From: CAIXSC01 sp046349915
GTDB taxonomy: Bacteria; Planctomycetota; Planctomycetia; Pirellulales; Pirellulaceae
Reading direction: 5' to 3'
Assembly: GCA_046349915.1 (NCBI GenBank)
Contig: JAXMBL010000007.1
Coordinates: 1-64,000, forward strand
Length of the DNA stretch: 64,000 bases
A program made the translations under genes and the position numbers. Shown one piece after another: positions 33,560-43,525 of the stretch. Each line of letters opens with the position of its first letter. Position 1 is the first letter of the stretch. Below the pieces are notes generated by a model. It was not told where the DNA came from, ran no database searches, and saw only the letters and a list, made by a program, of their open reading frames with translations.

Positions 33560-34241
33560 TTGGTTACGACCTATCCGCAGGAAAGTGTGGGGCCGATTGT
33601 TCACCGACGACGAAATCTTGATCTCTTATCTTGGCAGTTTGCTTGCGCTACCCGCCAGCTTATGCAAGATACTACCGTCGTACAGTGCGTTTGCCAGCGT
33701 GAGATCAAGTCGGCGAATCGGCGAACGGATTTCGAAGCTTCGCCGGACGACACCTCGCTGGCGCGTCCGGTAGGTTAACAGTTATAGAGCCATACGTTCA
33801 AGTTTCGACGACGTCACCCGCGTCGCGGCCCGCGCTGGTGACCATCACCCGGAACGAACTCCCATGCCGAATTGCGCTGATCCTGCGCGCCCATCGCCCG
33901 ACGAATGCCGCCGGGAAGTGGTCGCGATCTTGGCGACCGCCGTTGCCTGAGCCCGCCTTTCCATCTTCGGGATTGGCACTTATGCGATAAACGTTCGTGG
34001 CACGATGCCGCGAAGCTCTTGAAACACCTAGCCAGCGTCGAGCAGCGGTAGTTGCCCGGACTGGACTGCGTCCATGCGTCGTTCGGCCTCCGCGGCCCAC
34101 TGACGAGTTCGCTTTCGGATCATCCGCTTGTCACCAGCCATTACACGGATGACTCACGAGGGGAGTCATAGCCAAGCTTGCTGGAACATCGTGATCCTCC
34201 CCAAGGAAGAGCGAGAAGCTTCCCTGAAATAGCGGCGCCGA
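33560..34241. other. Gene-free interval upstream of the immunity genes
   Basis: About 680 bp contain no acceptable gene. On the minus strand (33800-34100), where a cognate toxin would be expected, scattered protein-like pieces such as DRDHFPAAFVGRW occur. They lie in a low-quality frame and are too weak to call a decayed toxin. No repeat or hairpin stands out. Confidence 0.4.
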
Positions 34242-37200
34242 CTATTTCTTCTTCGCGTCGTATTCGCGCCAGAACTCGGCGGCCGTCTTGTCGGCGAGCA
34301 AGGTGGATTTCGGATCCTGTTGGTATCCAATGTGGGTGAGCTTGGGAAAGGCGCGGAGGAACTCGATGTTGGTCGCGTTCGGCGGAAGCTGGATGTTCTG
34401 CAGCTCCTGGCAATCCTCGAGGGGCGAGAGGTCGGTGAGTTCTTTGCAGTTGACGAACCTCACCGAGGTCAGAGGCATCCCGCGCAGGGCCGCGATATCC
34501 TTCACAGGGGTGCTGCTCAACTGCAATGATTCGAGCCGCATCCCCTTCAGCGGACTCAAGTCGGTCACATGGAGGCTGGTGAGGGAGAGTGTCTTCAACG
34601 GCATGCCTTGCAGTGGGGTCAGATCCTTGACGGCCGTGACCGAGATGCTGAGTTCGCTGATCGGAGCGCCCTTCAGGATCGCGAGGTCTTTGATCGCGGA
34701 GTGACTGAGGTTTAACTCCCAGGTGCCGTCGGGCCGTCGCTGAACACTTTTGATCGCGAGCCCGGATTCGCGCAGCGTTCGCAACCACATTTCCGAGTCG
34801 TATTCCTTCCAGAACTGTGCGGGGGGCTTGTCGGCAAGCCAGGAGGTTATCGGATCGTTTCGGAAGCCGATGCGGGTGACCTTGGGAAAGTCGCGGAGGA
34901 ATTCGATGTTGGTCGCGTTCGGCGGAAGCTGGATGTTCTGAAGCCCCTTGCAATCCGCGAGGGGCGAGACGTCGGTGAGCTCTTTGCACTGGAGAAGTAG
35001 CACGGTATGGAGCGGCATCCCGCGCAGGACCGCGATATTCTTCACGTTGGTCCCGATGATCTGCAACACTTCGAGCGGCATTCCCTCCAGCGGGCTCAGG
35101 TCGGAAACCTTGACGTGGCCCAGCGAGAGTCTCTTCAGCGCCATTCCGCGCAGCGGCGTGAGATCCGTGACGGCAGTGGAGCTAATGTTGAGATCGCTGA
35201 TCGGAGCACCCTTCAGGAAAGTAAGGTCGCTGATGGCGGTGTTACTGATGTCCAACTGCCAGGTGCCGTCGGGCAGTCGCTGGGCGCTGTTGATCACGAC
35301 GCCGGATTCGTACAGCGTTCGCGGCCAGGCTCCTGAGTCGTAGCCCTGCCAGAACTCCGCGGCGGTCGTGTCCTCCCCAAAGCCGAGACGACGGAGTTTG
35401 GTGACGCCACGGAGGAAATTGAAGTTCTTCGCTTTGGGTGGAATGGTGACGATCTGGAGGTCCTTACAATCCGCGAGGGGTGAGATGTCGGTGAGCGCGG
35501 GACTGCCCATGAACTTCGCCTCAATCAAGGGCATGCCGCGCAACACGGAAATGTCGGTCACTTTGGTGTAACTCAGATCCAATCGTTCGAGTGACATTCC
35601 CTGCAGCGGACTGAGATCGCTGACCTTCGTGTGGTACAGCCTGAGATTCTTGAGCGGCATGCCCCGGAGCGGTCCCAGATCGGCAATCGGCGTATGGCTA
35701 AGTTCAAGGAATGTGAGCGGCAGTTCACTTATTGGCGTGAGGTCGGTGACCACGGTTCTGAAGAGATTTAGGCGCTCAATCGGCATCCCGCGAAGCGGGC
35801 TCAGATCGGCGACGCCGGAGTCCGTGAGATCCACGTCCCACATACCGTTATCCAGTCGACGCAAGGCTTGGGGCTTGATGCCCGATTCGTGGAGCCTGTC
35901 GGCAAAGCGATGAATCTCCCAGAAACTGGCGGCAGTGGTGTCGGGAACGCCGCCGTAAAGCTGAAATCCCAGCAGTTTGAGTTTGGGCAGCTTCCGCAGC
36001 GCTTCGACATTCCGCGCGAGGATTGGCACGGTGACCCTTTCCAACGTCGGAATCTCCGCGAGCGCGCCGACATCCGTGATTTTCTGGCATCCGTCGAGAT
36101 AGAGCTCGCGGAGCGGCAACTCCGTCAGCGGCGAGACGTCCGTGAGTTTCGAACAGTTGTTCAGATAGAGGCGGTCGATGGACATGCCGCGGAGCGGGCT
36201 CAAATCGGTTACGAAGTCGCTGGTAATGCTGAGCTTCTCCAGCTTCAGGCCGCGAAGGGGCGTCAGATCCGTGAACAAACAGCGGTGGAGGTCGAGCTCG
36301 ACAATGGGCATCCCTTTGAGGATCGAGAGATCGCGCAAAGGCTGATCGCGAATGTCAACCGTATACGTCCCAACGGCATGCTTTCTAAACCCGAATTTGA
36401 TTCCCTGTAACCTCAGTTTCGAGAAGAAGGCCTGCTCGCGGTCCCACTCCTGCCAGAAGATGTCCTTAGATCCGGTCGCGGCGTAGCCCATGCGATTCAT
36501 GATCTCCGACCCGAGTTGGCGCAGCTCGGGTAGGTTGCGCAGCGCGCCGATGGCCTCGTAATCTTTCGCCGGCAGTTCACGATAGGTGGCGGGAATCAGG
36601 AGGAGTTCGAGGGTCTTGATTTCGGAGAGCACCGCATAGTTACGTGCTTCCTCGCGACCCCAGATCACGAGTTCTTTCAGCGGCTTGCCGCGAAGGACCC
36701 CGAGGTCGGTGATACGATTGCGCTGTAGGTAGCACTTTTCCAGTGGGAGTTGAGCGAGCGGGGAGAAGTCCAGCACCGGAGACAGCGAGAGGTCGATGCT
36801 CTTGATCGGCATTCCAATGAGGGGCGAGATGTCGGCCACGCGCGTACCGACCAGATCAATGGCTTCCAAAGACATCTTCCGGATTGGATACAGATCGCTG
36901 ATGCGACAGCGTTTGCATTCGAGCGCTTTCAGTCGCAGCTCACTCAACGCGGTGAGGTCGGACACGCGACTACTGGAGATATCCAGCTTCTCCAGCGTCC
37001 GCATTTCGCGCAGCGGTCTGAGGTCCGCCACGCTCGTCTCGCTAATGTTTAGGTCGATCAACTCAAGCCCGCGCAAGTGGGAAAGATCAGACAGATCCTG
37101 GCATTGGGAAAGGTTCAGCGTTGCAAGCGGCGCACTGGCGAGCGGAGTCAGGTCGAGCACCTTGGTGCCGCTGAGGTCGAGTGCGAGCCGGCCGTCTTCG

Positions 37201-39293
37201 CGGACGGTGAGTCGCTTCTCCAGCGGGTTCTCGGCGGAGACGGGGAGGTCTTTGAACCGCGCGAGCCAGTATTCGACGAGGAGTTTCTTCTCTTCGCCGA
37301 GCAGCCGCGCCACGGGCAGCAGCTCGGCGGCGGGACGCTGCTGTTGCTGCATCGCGACGTGGAGCTTGGCGAGACTTTCGCGGGAGAGTTTGCCATCGGC
37401 GGCGGGCTTGGCGGCGAGCAGTTCCTCGCAGAGCTTCGCCGAAGACTCGGCGCGCGCGAGGCCGGGCTGCACGCGCAGTGCCTCGCGGTAGATCGCGGCG
37501 GCGGGGGCGAGCTGGAGCTGGCACTGGAGCAGGTCGCCCTTGGCCAAGAGGAACTCCGCCGCGTTGGGCCGCAGCTTGATGGCGTAGTCGAGTTTGGCGA
37601 TGGCGTCGGCGTATTGCTCCTTCGCCGCCAGCCCCCGCGCCTGCTCGGCAAAGGCGGGCGCGGTGGCGCGAAGTTCGTCGACCGTGGCCACGGCTTCCTG
37701 TTCCGCCTTTGTCGCGCGGTCGGCCTGAGTAATCGCTATCTGTTCTGCACTCGTCGCGCGCACAGTCTCACGTTCGGCTCGCTTCATTTGCCACACGCTC
37801 GCGGTCATCCCGATGAGGAGCGAGGCTGCGATCGCCGCACCTGCCGAGTACGAAAGCTTCTGACGACGTCGTAATTCCTCGGCACGAACCTGAGCATCCA
37901 CTTTCGCCAATTCTGTTTCATGGAGCTTGGTCTCGACCGATTCCAGGTAACCTGTGACCCGCTCCGCCAGCACGCCCGCGTTGCCCGGACGATTCTGTGG
38001 TTCCAGCTCCAGACAGTACTTTGTGAGGGAGATCAACTCGGCATCGGCTCCGCAGGCATCCAGTCGGGCAAACGCATCGTTGAGCTTGCCCCGCGAGGCC
38101 TGACGATAGACCATCGTTCCATCCGTCCCGACGTAGGGCGGTTGACCGGTGAGAATCTCACACAGAATCGCCCCCAGTCCGAACACGTCCGCGCGTTCGT
38201 CCAAGCGGTCCACTTCACCGAGCGCCTGCTCCGGCGGCATGTAGGCCGGCGTCCCCATCACGCTCCCCATCTGCGTGTGCGAACCCGTGCTGCCATGCAT
38301 CGGCGGCAAGTCACTGCCGACACCGCTTCGCAGCGTCTGAATGATGCTCTGCCCCTGCTTGAGTTCCTGCGCCTTCTTCTCATCCGCGACACCTCCGACT
38401 TGCAGCACCTTGGCCAGTCCCCAGTCCATCACCTGCACTTCGCCGAACGCTCCGACCATGATGTTAGCCGGCTTGAGGTCGCGATGAATCACCCCGCGCG
38501 AGTGCGCGTAGGCCATCGTCTGGCAGACCTGTTCGAAGATGCCGATGAACTTGCCGCGTTCCGCCGTCGGTGCTGCGCGATCGGCCAACAGCTTCGACAG
38601 CGTCTCCCCCTTAACCAGCTTCATGGCGAAGAACGGCCGCTTGTCGGCGAACTGTCCGAGTTCATAAATCGGAGCAATCCCCGGATGCTGCAACTGCCCA
38701 CCGATCTGCGCTTCCTCGACAAACCGCTGCACGACCTCCGGCTTGTTCTTGTGCGCATCGAGCAACACCTTGATGGCCAGATCCCGCCCCAGATCGGTAT
38801 CCCGCCCCTTGAGAATTGCTCCCATCCCGCCGCGAGCGATCTCGCCATCCAATCGGTATCGGCTATCAGAATCCCGCTGCGGCATCTCAGGCGACTTCGG
38901 CTGGACGATCGGCTCCGCCCCTTCCGCCGCCGGTTCCCGCAGCATGACGCGTGGAACATCCAGAGTTTGGCCGAGTGATTTGAGCACGCTATGTCCGGCA
39001 TTTCCGATCACGACCGCCGCATCCTGGCCGAATGTTGCAGCCAGACCGGCCTCCAACGAAGCCGCCCGGTCCGGATTTTCTGGGCCGGTCAGGATGGTCG
39101 CCAATAATTCGGCTGGCGGCCGTTCGAGGAAGCTCTTCGCCTGCTCGTCCGCATGCAGCAGCCGCTCTAACTCACCACGCAGTTGGTGGTTCTCACCGCA
39201 CGCCTGATCCAGGAACGCGGCTCGTTCGGCGGCGGATTCAATCTCCACGGCAGCGGCAAACAGGGAGTCTATATGAGGGGTTTGATCGGACAT
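34242..39293 (-). CDS. Giant Ser/Thr protein kinase with TPR and leucine-rich-repeat-like array
   Basis: The product is about 1683 residues. A Pkn-type kinase domain (about 145-450) has GEIARGGMGAILKG, AIKVLL, HRDLKPANIMVG and VMDWGLAKV. A membrane helix follows near 490, then an Ala/Glu coiled coil and two or three TPR-like helices (to about 620). Roughly 900 residues of 20-25-residue leucine-rich-type repeats complete it (DLSPLRGMPIERLNL pattern). Within the array, blocks of about 170-270 residues each start with 'FW-x-x-[YH]-[DR]' and recur four or five times. The kinase should be cytoplasmic and the repeats extracytoplasmic. The start at 39293 (MSDQTP) has GGAG upstream. An ECF sigma gene lies 118 bp upstream, the usual planctomycete pairing. 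Confidence 0.8.
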   Translation of the reverse strand: MSDQTPHIDSLFAAAVEIESAAERAAFLDQACGENHQLRGELERLLHADEQAKSFLERPPAELLATILTGPENPDRAASLEAGLAATFGQDAAVVIGNAGHSVLKSLGQTLDVPRVMLREPAAEGAEPIVQPKSPEMPQRDSDSRYRLDGEIARGGMGAILKGRDTDLGRDLAIKVLLDAHKNKPEVVQRFVEEAQIGGQLQHPGIAPIYELGQFADKRPFFAMKLVKGETLSKLLADRAAPTAERGKFIGIFEQVCQTMAYAHSRGVIHRDLKPANIMVGAFGEVQVMDWGLAKVLQVGGVADEKKAQELKQGQSIIQTLRSGVGSDLPPMHGSTGSHTQMGSVMGTPAYMPPEQALGEVDRLDERADVFGLGAILCEILTGQPPYVGTDGTMVYRQASRGKLNDAFARLDACGADAELISLTKYCLELEPQNRPGNAGVLAERVTGYLESVETKLHETELAKVDAQVRAEELRRRQKLSYSAGAAIAASLLIGMTASVWQMKRAERETVRATSAEQIAITQADRATKAEQEAVATVDELRATAPAFAEQARGLAAKEQYADAIAKLDYAIKLRPNAAEFLLAKGDLLQCQLQLAPAAAIYREALRVQPGLARAESSAKLCEELLAAKPAADGKLSRESLAKLHVAMQQQQRPAAELLPVARLLGEEKKLLVEYWLARFKDLPVSAENPLEKRLTVREDGRLALDLSGTKVLDLTPLASAPLATLNLSQCQDLSDLSHLRGLELIDLNISETSVADLRPLREMRTLEKLDISSSRVSDLTALSELRLKALECKRCRISDLYPIRKMSLEAIDLVGTRVADISPLIGMPIKSIDLSLSPVLDFSPLAQLPLEKCYLQRNRITDLGVLRGKPLKELVIWGREEARNYAVLSEIKTLELLLIPATYRELPAKDYEAIGALRNLPELRQLGSEIMNRMGYAATGSKDIFWQEWDREQAFFSKLRLQGIKFGFRKHAVGTYTVDIRDQPLRDLSILKGMPIVELDLHRCLFTDLTPLRGLKLEKLSITSDFVTDLSPLRGMSIDRLYLNNCSKLTDVSPLTELPLRELYLDGCQKITDVGALAEIPTLERVTVPILARNVEALRKLPKLKLLGFQLYGGVPDTTAASFWEIHRFADRLHESGIKPQALRRLDNGMWDVDLTDSGVADLSPLRGMPIERLNLFRTVVTDLTPISELPLTFLELSHTPIADLGPLRGMPLKNLRLYHTKVSDLSPLQGMSLERLDLSYTKVTDISVLRGMPLIEAKFMGSPALTDISPLADCKDLQIVTIPPKAKNFNFLRGVTKLRRLGFGEDTTAAEFWQGYDSGAWPRTLYESGVVINSAQRLPDGTWQLDISNTAISDLTFLKGAPISDLNISSTAVTDLTPLRGMALKRLSLGHVKVSDLSPLEGMPLEVLQIIGTNVKNIAVLRGMPLHTVLLLQCKELTDVSPLADCKGLQNIQLPPNATNIEFLRDFPKVTRIGFRNDPITSWLADKPPAQFWKEYDSEMWLRTLRESGLAIKSVQRRPDGTWELNLSHSAIKDLAILKGAPISELSISVTAVKDLTPLQGMPLKTLSLTSLHVTDLSPLKGMRLESLQLSSTPVKDIAALRGMPLTSVRFVNCKELTDLSPLEDCQELQNIQLPPNATNIEFLRAFPKLTHIGYQQDPKSTLLADKTAAEFWREYDAKKK

Positions 39294-39411
39294 CAATGGC
39301 TCCGGAACCTTAGCTTTGGACGTTCGATTGTTCACCGTCACCAATCAGTGCGATTTCCAGCGCAGAACCCCATCAAATTTTTCTATTCTCACCGAGCGGT
39401 CGATTCGCAGC

Positions 39412-39975
39412 TCATTCGGCGCCGCGAAGCTGGGCATGGAGCCACGCGCGCGAAAACCTCCAGGATCGCTCGGCAGTGGCGGTCGAAATTCCCAGGGCCT
39501 CGGAAGCTTCAGGAATCGTTAAGCCCGAAAAATAGCGCAACTTGACTAGCCGAGCCTTCTCAGGCCATTGCTCTTCCAGTCGAGTTAGTGCTTCATCCAG
39601 AGCCAAGAGATCTTCAGTCGGGCTCTCAATCACAGCAGCAGCCGAATCGAGTTCAATCTGCCTGAGTTCGCCGCCATGTTTCAGTCGCTGCTTGCGGCGG
39701 GCGTTTTCCACCAGGATGCGCCGCATCGCTTCCGCCGCGGCCGCGAAGAAATGGCCCCGTCCTCTCCAGTGATGTTGCTGGTCCTTGTCAACAAGCCGGA
39801 GATACGCCTCGTGGACCAGCACGGTCGGCTGAATGGTCTGACCGGGCTTCTCCCTGGACAGTTTCGCCGCAGCCAGCTTGCGCAGTTCCTGATAGACCAA
39901 CGGCAGCAGCTCAGCCGAAGCCTGCTGATCGCCGTTCTCGATCGCTGACAGAATGCGTGTGACATCATGACTCAT
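39412..39975 (-). CDS. ECF-type RNA polymerase sigma factor paired with the kinase
   Basis: The 187-residue protein is a sigma-70 ECF of the type found beside planctomycete kinases. Region 2 lies around 15-85 (AELLPLVYQELRKLAAAKLS, then VHEAYLRLVD). A linker with ARRKQRLKHGG follows, and region 4 (LVKLRYFSGLTIPEASEALG, then TAERSWRFSRAWL) ends the protein. It should direct transcription of an unknown regulon, with activity set by the downstream kinase. An ATG at 39975 is preferred over a GTG at 39981. Transcription probably continues into the kinase gene. Confidence 0.85.
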   Translation of the reverse strand: MSHDVTRILSAIENGDQQASAELLPLVYQELRKLAAAKLSREKPGQTIQPTVLVHEAYLRLVDKDQQHHWRGRGHFFAAAAEAMRRILVENARRKQRLKHGGELRQIELDSAAAVIESPTEDLLALDEALTRLEEQWPEKARLVKLRYFSGLTIPEASEALGISTATAERSWRFSRAWLHAQLRGAE

Positions 39976-40223
39976 CACCACATGTTAACAGGTCGTCCAT
40001 GACGTTTCTGGCCAACAGCGGCAGGTTCTCAGTCAAGGTTCGATTCATCGTCAAGAGATAAGTGCGAAATGATCGCGCAGGCAAGGAATCGGTTCGAGCA
40101 AATGGCCTTTCATCTTCTGGCCCATCATCGAGTGGCGCTCGTCGCCGAACGGCGCACGATCCCGGCTGTGACCCTCGCGCTACGACCGCAGTCACTCGCA
40201 GTGCATTGCCCCGCCGCGACTGG

Positions 40224-41018
40224 TTACTCAACCTTGGCCAAGAGCGGCAGTCGTTCGCGAGACGATACCACGACTCCGCCGGGTTTTTCGACGGTGACCG
40301 CGAACATGAAGGCGTCTTGAACACGCAGCTTGGCGTTGATCGGGACGATTACTTCGCCCGTGGTTGGGATGTCAAACACCCCGCCATCGATCGGCGTCTT
40401 GTCGCTCTGGTTCTTATCGAAAATCCACAATTGGTACTGCTCCTTCGTGGGCGAGTTGACCGGCAACCCACGAAAACGCATGAACCCCTGCTGCCGTGCA
40501 GCACTCCAGACCACATCGCCCGTTGCATCGCCGATCGGCGTGGGGCCGGCTGACCAGTTTGCCCGCACCAGACCTTGGTTGGATGCGATCAATTCCGCCC
40601 TGAGTTGAGCGACATCGGGGCCGGCTTGCTGCCGGGGCCGGCTGGAAATCCAGGTGAACGTCGCCAGTAGCAAGCAGGCGGCTGAAACAAGCCAGGGTAG
40701 ATACTTGCTGGCGCGACTCGCCGCGGAGGCATCCCTCGAGGGCTTGGCCAGCTCGACAACAGGCATTGACGCCACTTCCTGTTCGGCTCGTAGCCGAATC
40801 GCCCGTCGAAGATGTTCCGGCAGCGGCTCCGCCTGCCTGTCCGACCAGCTTACATCCAGGGCGGCAACCACTTCGTCAAACTGATTGAGTTTTTCGGCTG
40901 GCATCCGGCGCACTAAGTTCTCGTACTCTGCTTGTTCGTCGGCGTTCAGCCCGAACAGCAGTCGCGCGACCTGCAGTTCTTCCCAGCGATCGGAGTCCGT
41001 CGAGGCGTGTTCGCTCAT
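40224..41018 (-). CDS. RskA-type anti-sigma-K factor
   Basis: The 264-residue membrane protein has a cytoplasmic anti-sigma N-terminus (ELQVARLLFGLNADEQAEYE, about 14-33). A single membrane helix lies near 105-125 (YLPWLVSAACLLLATFTWIS). An extracytoplasmic RskA domain includes EQYQLWIFDKNQ and VFDIPTTGEVIVPI. RskA proteins hold SigK-like sigma factors inactive until cleaved. Its start overlaps the sigma gene's stop (41015-41018), so the two are coupled. In mycobacteria this pair controls fasciclin-domain antigens, and a fasciclin gene stands directly upstream here. Confidence 0.85.
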   Translation of the reverse strand: MSEHASTDSDRWEELQVARLLFGLNADEQAEYENLVRRMPAEKLNQFDEVVAALDVSWSDRQAEPLPEHLRRAIRLRAEQEVASMPVVELAKPSRDASAASRASKYLPWLVSAACLLLATFTWISSRPRQQAGPDVAQLRAELIASNQGLVRANWSAGPTPIGDATGDVVWSAARQQGFMRFRGLPVNSPTKEQYQLWIFDKNQSDKTPIDGGVFDIPTTGEVIVPINAKLRVQDAFMFAVTVEKPGGVVVSSRERLPLLAKVE

Positions 41019-41581
41019 GCCACTTCAACTCCTTTCGGACGACGCTGCCTTCGTACTTGCATGCAGTCCCGGAGTTGCGACAATCCACGCCGCGCGTGCG
41101 TCTTGACCGTTCCTAGCGGCAAACCGGTTTGCTCGGCAATCCGAGTCTGAGGCAAGCCGTGATAGATCGAAAGTTCCAGGACCTTCCGTTCGTCGCTCCG
41201 CAGTCGTTCGAGGCACGCCGTGGCACGCAAACCTTCCTCCGCCAACTCGGCCGGAGGCGTTTGCGGTGGAGCCGCATATTGCAAGGCCGTTTCATCGATG
41301 GGCTGTGATTCAAGTTCGCGGCGAGACTTCCGGAGCCGATCGATCAGACGACGGCGCGCCAGCAGAGCTACGAAGGTCGCTTCCCGAGCGACCTCGTCGC
41401 GAAACCGACCGGCGTTCTTCCACAGGTCGACGAAAATCTCCTGCACGGCGTCTTCCGCGTCCGCCATGGACGGGGAGAGCCGTCGGGCCAGCGACCACAC
41501 GAGGGCGCCATATCTTTCGATGCATTCGTCGATCGCGCTCGAATCACCGTTCGCGATGCGCGGCAACAGCGGATCTTCCAA
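41015..41581 (-). CDS. SigK-like ECF sigma factor
   Basis: From the TTG at 41581, which follows GAGGAGG at 7 bp, the product is 188 residues. The frame is open to 41653, but those 24 residues are Arg/Pro-rich and unlike the family. Region 2 is ALVWSLARRLSPSMADAED, then AVQEIFVDLW. Region 4 is VLELSIYHGLPQTRIAEQTG, then LPLGTVKTHARRGL. Its anti-sigma partner RskA overlaps its stop. A fasciclin gene lies upstream on the same strand and is broken by an IS, so the three probably formed an operon or regulon. Confidence 0.85.
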   Translation of the reverse strand: MEDPLLPRIANGDSSAIDECIERYGALVWSLARRLSPSMADAEDAVQEIFVDLWKNAGRFRDEVAREATFVALLARRRLIDRLRKSRRELESQPIDETALQYAAPPQTPPAELAEEGLRATACLERLRSDERKVLELSIYHGLPQTRIAEQTGLPLGTVKTHARRGLSQLRDCMQVRRQRRPKGVEVA

Positions 41582-41826
41582 ATCAACCTCCTCGTGCGGG
41601 GCGTTTGCGGGGCGCGCAATACCGCGAGGTCGGTAAGAATACCGACCTCGCACACCTTACCGCAACACTCGTACCAGCGAACTACTTTGGCAGGATCACC
41701 GCGTCGATCACGTGAATGACGCCGTTACTCGTCTCGATGTCCGCCTTGACAACATTCGCGCCGTCGACACTCACTTTGCCATCCTTCACCGCGACTGTTA
41801 CGGCTGATCCTTGCACGGTCTTGGCC

Positions 41827-43525
41827 TGGGATGATAAAAGCAGGGGCTAACTTGCCCATTTCCTATTGATTTTAGGTGGGGAATCTGTTGCGCTACGAAG
41901 TAGATTCCAAGTCCAGGGGGGATTGCGGAAAAGGAGTACCGCTATGTTCTCCCACTGGCCCGAGTTCTTTTCGTCATGCCGTTCGCGTCTATCGGCGATC
42001 GCTCGCAGTTGCTTTTTGAGCCGCGAACGTTGGATCGAGAAATACTCACGACTCTCAGCCACGTTGCGCGGTCTCCGTAGCGAACGAGATCAGGCAAGGT
42101 TAGAGACTGAGCGACTGAAGTCCGCAAATCAGCAGTTGGTTGAAAGAGTGAAGTCGCTGGAAAGCGAACTTGCGCAGCCACGCAAGATTGAACTTCCGGT
42201 TGGCGAGCGGCCGCCAGGGCATCAGTACGGTGCAGGCTTGATCGCTCTCAGCGTCAACTTGGCCAGACAGGTTGGACTTCGACCGACAACTCGCGCGCTG
42301 TCGTTGTTTTTCCGTTGGCTCGGCGCCGATCAACCTGTGCCCACTTATCAATCGATTCGTGAATGGATGCGACGCATTGGGCTCGCGCGACAGAAGCGCG
42401 GGAAGAAGCGCAAAGACGGCGTGTGGCTCGTGGACATCACGAATCAAATTGGTCGCGATCGAGTGCTCACGATCCTGCGTCCTCGCAAGCGATTCAAACA
42501 GGAGAAGATGGCGCCGCTTCGGCTTCGTGACATGGAAGTGCTCGCGGTGATTCCTGGCCAGCAATGGGGGCGCAAAGAGGTCGGCGACGTGTATCGCGCG
42601 ACCGCTGAATTGCGTGGCACTCCCCGCGCGGTGCTGTCCGATGGCGCCGTGGAACTGCAAGAGCCCGTGGAAACGCTGGGAACAGCGAGAAAAAGGCCGC
42701 TTCAGTTGCGGGACATGAAACACTTCTTGGCCAATCAATTGGAGAACTCTCTGGCCAAGGACCCGACCTATCAGGAGTTTCTCGGGAAGCTCAGTGGCCT
42801 GCGTTTGGTGCTTCAGCAGACGGAACTTGCTCACTTCATTCCGCCGCCCATGAAGCTGAAGTCTCGCTTCATGAACCTCGCGCTGACCTTGCGATGGACG
42901 CACGCGGTTCTCTGGCACTTGGCGCACCCGGAGTCGCGAAGTCGCCGCAAGATTAGCGTCGAACGCATGAATGACAAGCTTGGCTGGCTGAGGGCTTTCG
43001 AGCCCGCTATTCGTTCATGGACGGCTTGCCACGAGATCATCGGGGCCATTCTGGACTGGGTACGTCAGCGCGGCATCTATCGGGGCGCTGCGCGTGACTT
43101 TGGGCGGCGCTTCCGGCGGCGAGCGACAGATGCGCTGAGCAAGCACTTCGTAGACAAGACGCGATTCTTCCTTCGCCTCCAAGAACGTCGCTTGAAAGCT
43201 GACGAACATCTTCCCTTGAGTACCGAGGTGCTTGAATCCGCGTTCTCTCGCTACAAGCAACTGATACGCCAACACGTCAAATGGGGACTGAGCGGCTTGC
43301 TAATCTCCCTCCCCACGCTTCTTGCCCCAGTCACCGCGAGCGAAGTCACTCACTCTCTGGAACAGGTGAGCGTCAACGAGCTTCGCACCTGGACGAAGAC
43401 CGTCCTTACCGAGACTTATGCCACGCAACGGACCAACATGTACAAGGACGCTCGCTCGACTAAGGCGACGCGGAAAAAACGCGCAACACGAATTCCCGTC
43501 GACGTTTGAAGGTTTTATCATCCCA
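41827..43525 (+). mobile_element. Insertion sequence with TGGGATGATAAAA ends
   Basis: The ends are TGGGATGATAAAA on the left (41827-41839) and its exact complement TTTTATCATCCCA on the right (43513-43525). GTCTTGGCC stands on both sides (41818-41826 and 43526-43534) as a 9-bp target duplication. The 1699-bp element carries one transposase. I cannot place it in a named IS family from sequence alone. It interrupts the fasciclin gene in the opposite orientation. Confidence 0.85.
41944..43509 (+). CDS. DDE-type transposase of unassigned IS family
   Basis: The product is 521 residues from the ATG at 41944, which has AAGGAG 7 bp upstream. The frame is open to 41866, but that part is in the IS end. 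A helical/coiled-coil N-terminus (about 30-90, ERDQARLETERLKSANQQL) precedes a winged-helix-like part and a catalytic core. Candidate acids are in VWLVDITNQIG, AVLSDGAVEL and STEVLESAFSRYKQL. The basic C-terminus is RSTKATRKKRATR. The gene fills the element between its inverted repeats and appears intact. Confidence 0.8.
   Translation: MFSHWPEFFSSCRSRLSAIARSCFLSRERWIEKYSRLSATLRGLRSERDQARLETERLKSANQQLVERVKSLESELAQPRKIELPVGERPPGHQYGAGLIALSVNLARQVGLRPTTRALSLFFRWLGADQPVPTYQSIREWMRRIGLARQKRGKKRKDGVWLVDITNQIGRDRVLTILRPRKRFKQEKMAPLRLRDMEVLAVIPGQQWGRKEVGDVYRATAELRGTPRAVLSDGAVELQEPVETLGTARKRPLQLRDMKHFLANQLENSLAKDPTYQEFLGKLSGLRLVLQQTELAHFIPPPMKLKSRFMNLALTLRWTHAVLWHLAHPESRSRRKISVERMNDKLGWLRAFEPAIRSWTACHEIIGAILDWVRQRGIYRGAARDFGRRFRRRATDALSKHFVDKTRFFLRLQERRLKADEHLPLSTEVLESAFSRYKQLIRQHVKWGLSGLLISLPTLLAPVTASEVTHSLEQVSVNELRTWTKTVLTETYATQRTNMYKDARSTKATRKKRATRIPVDV

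Noticed and set aside
33798..34100. Possible decayed toxin upstream of the Imm11-like genes
   Set aside because: Only isolated protein-like pieces in a poor frame, with no catalytic motif that could be named.
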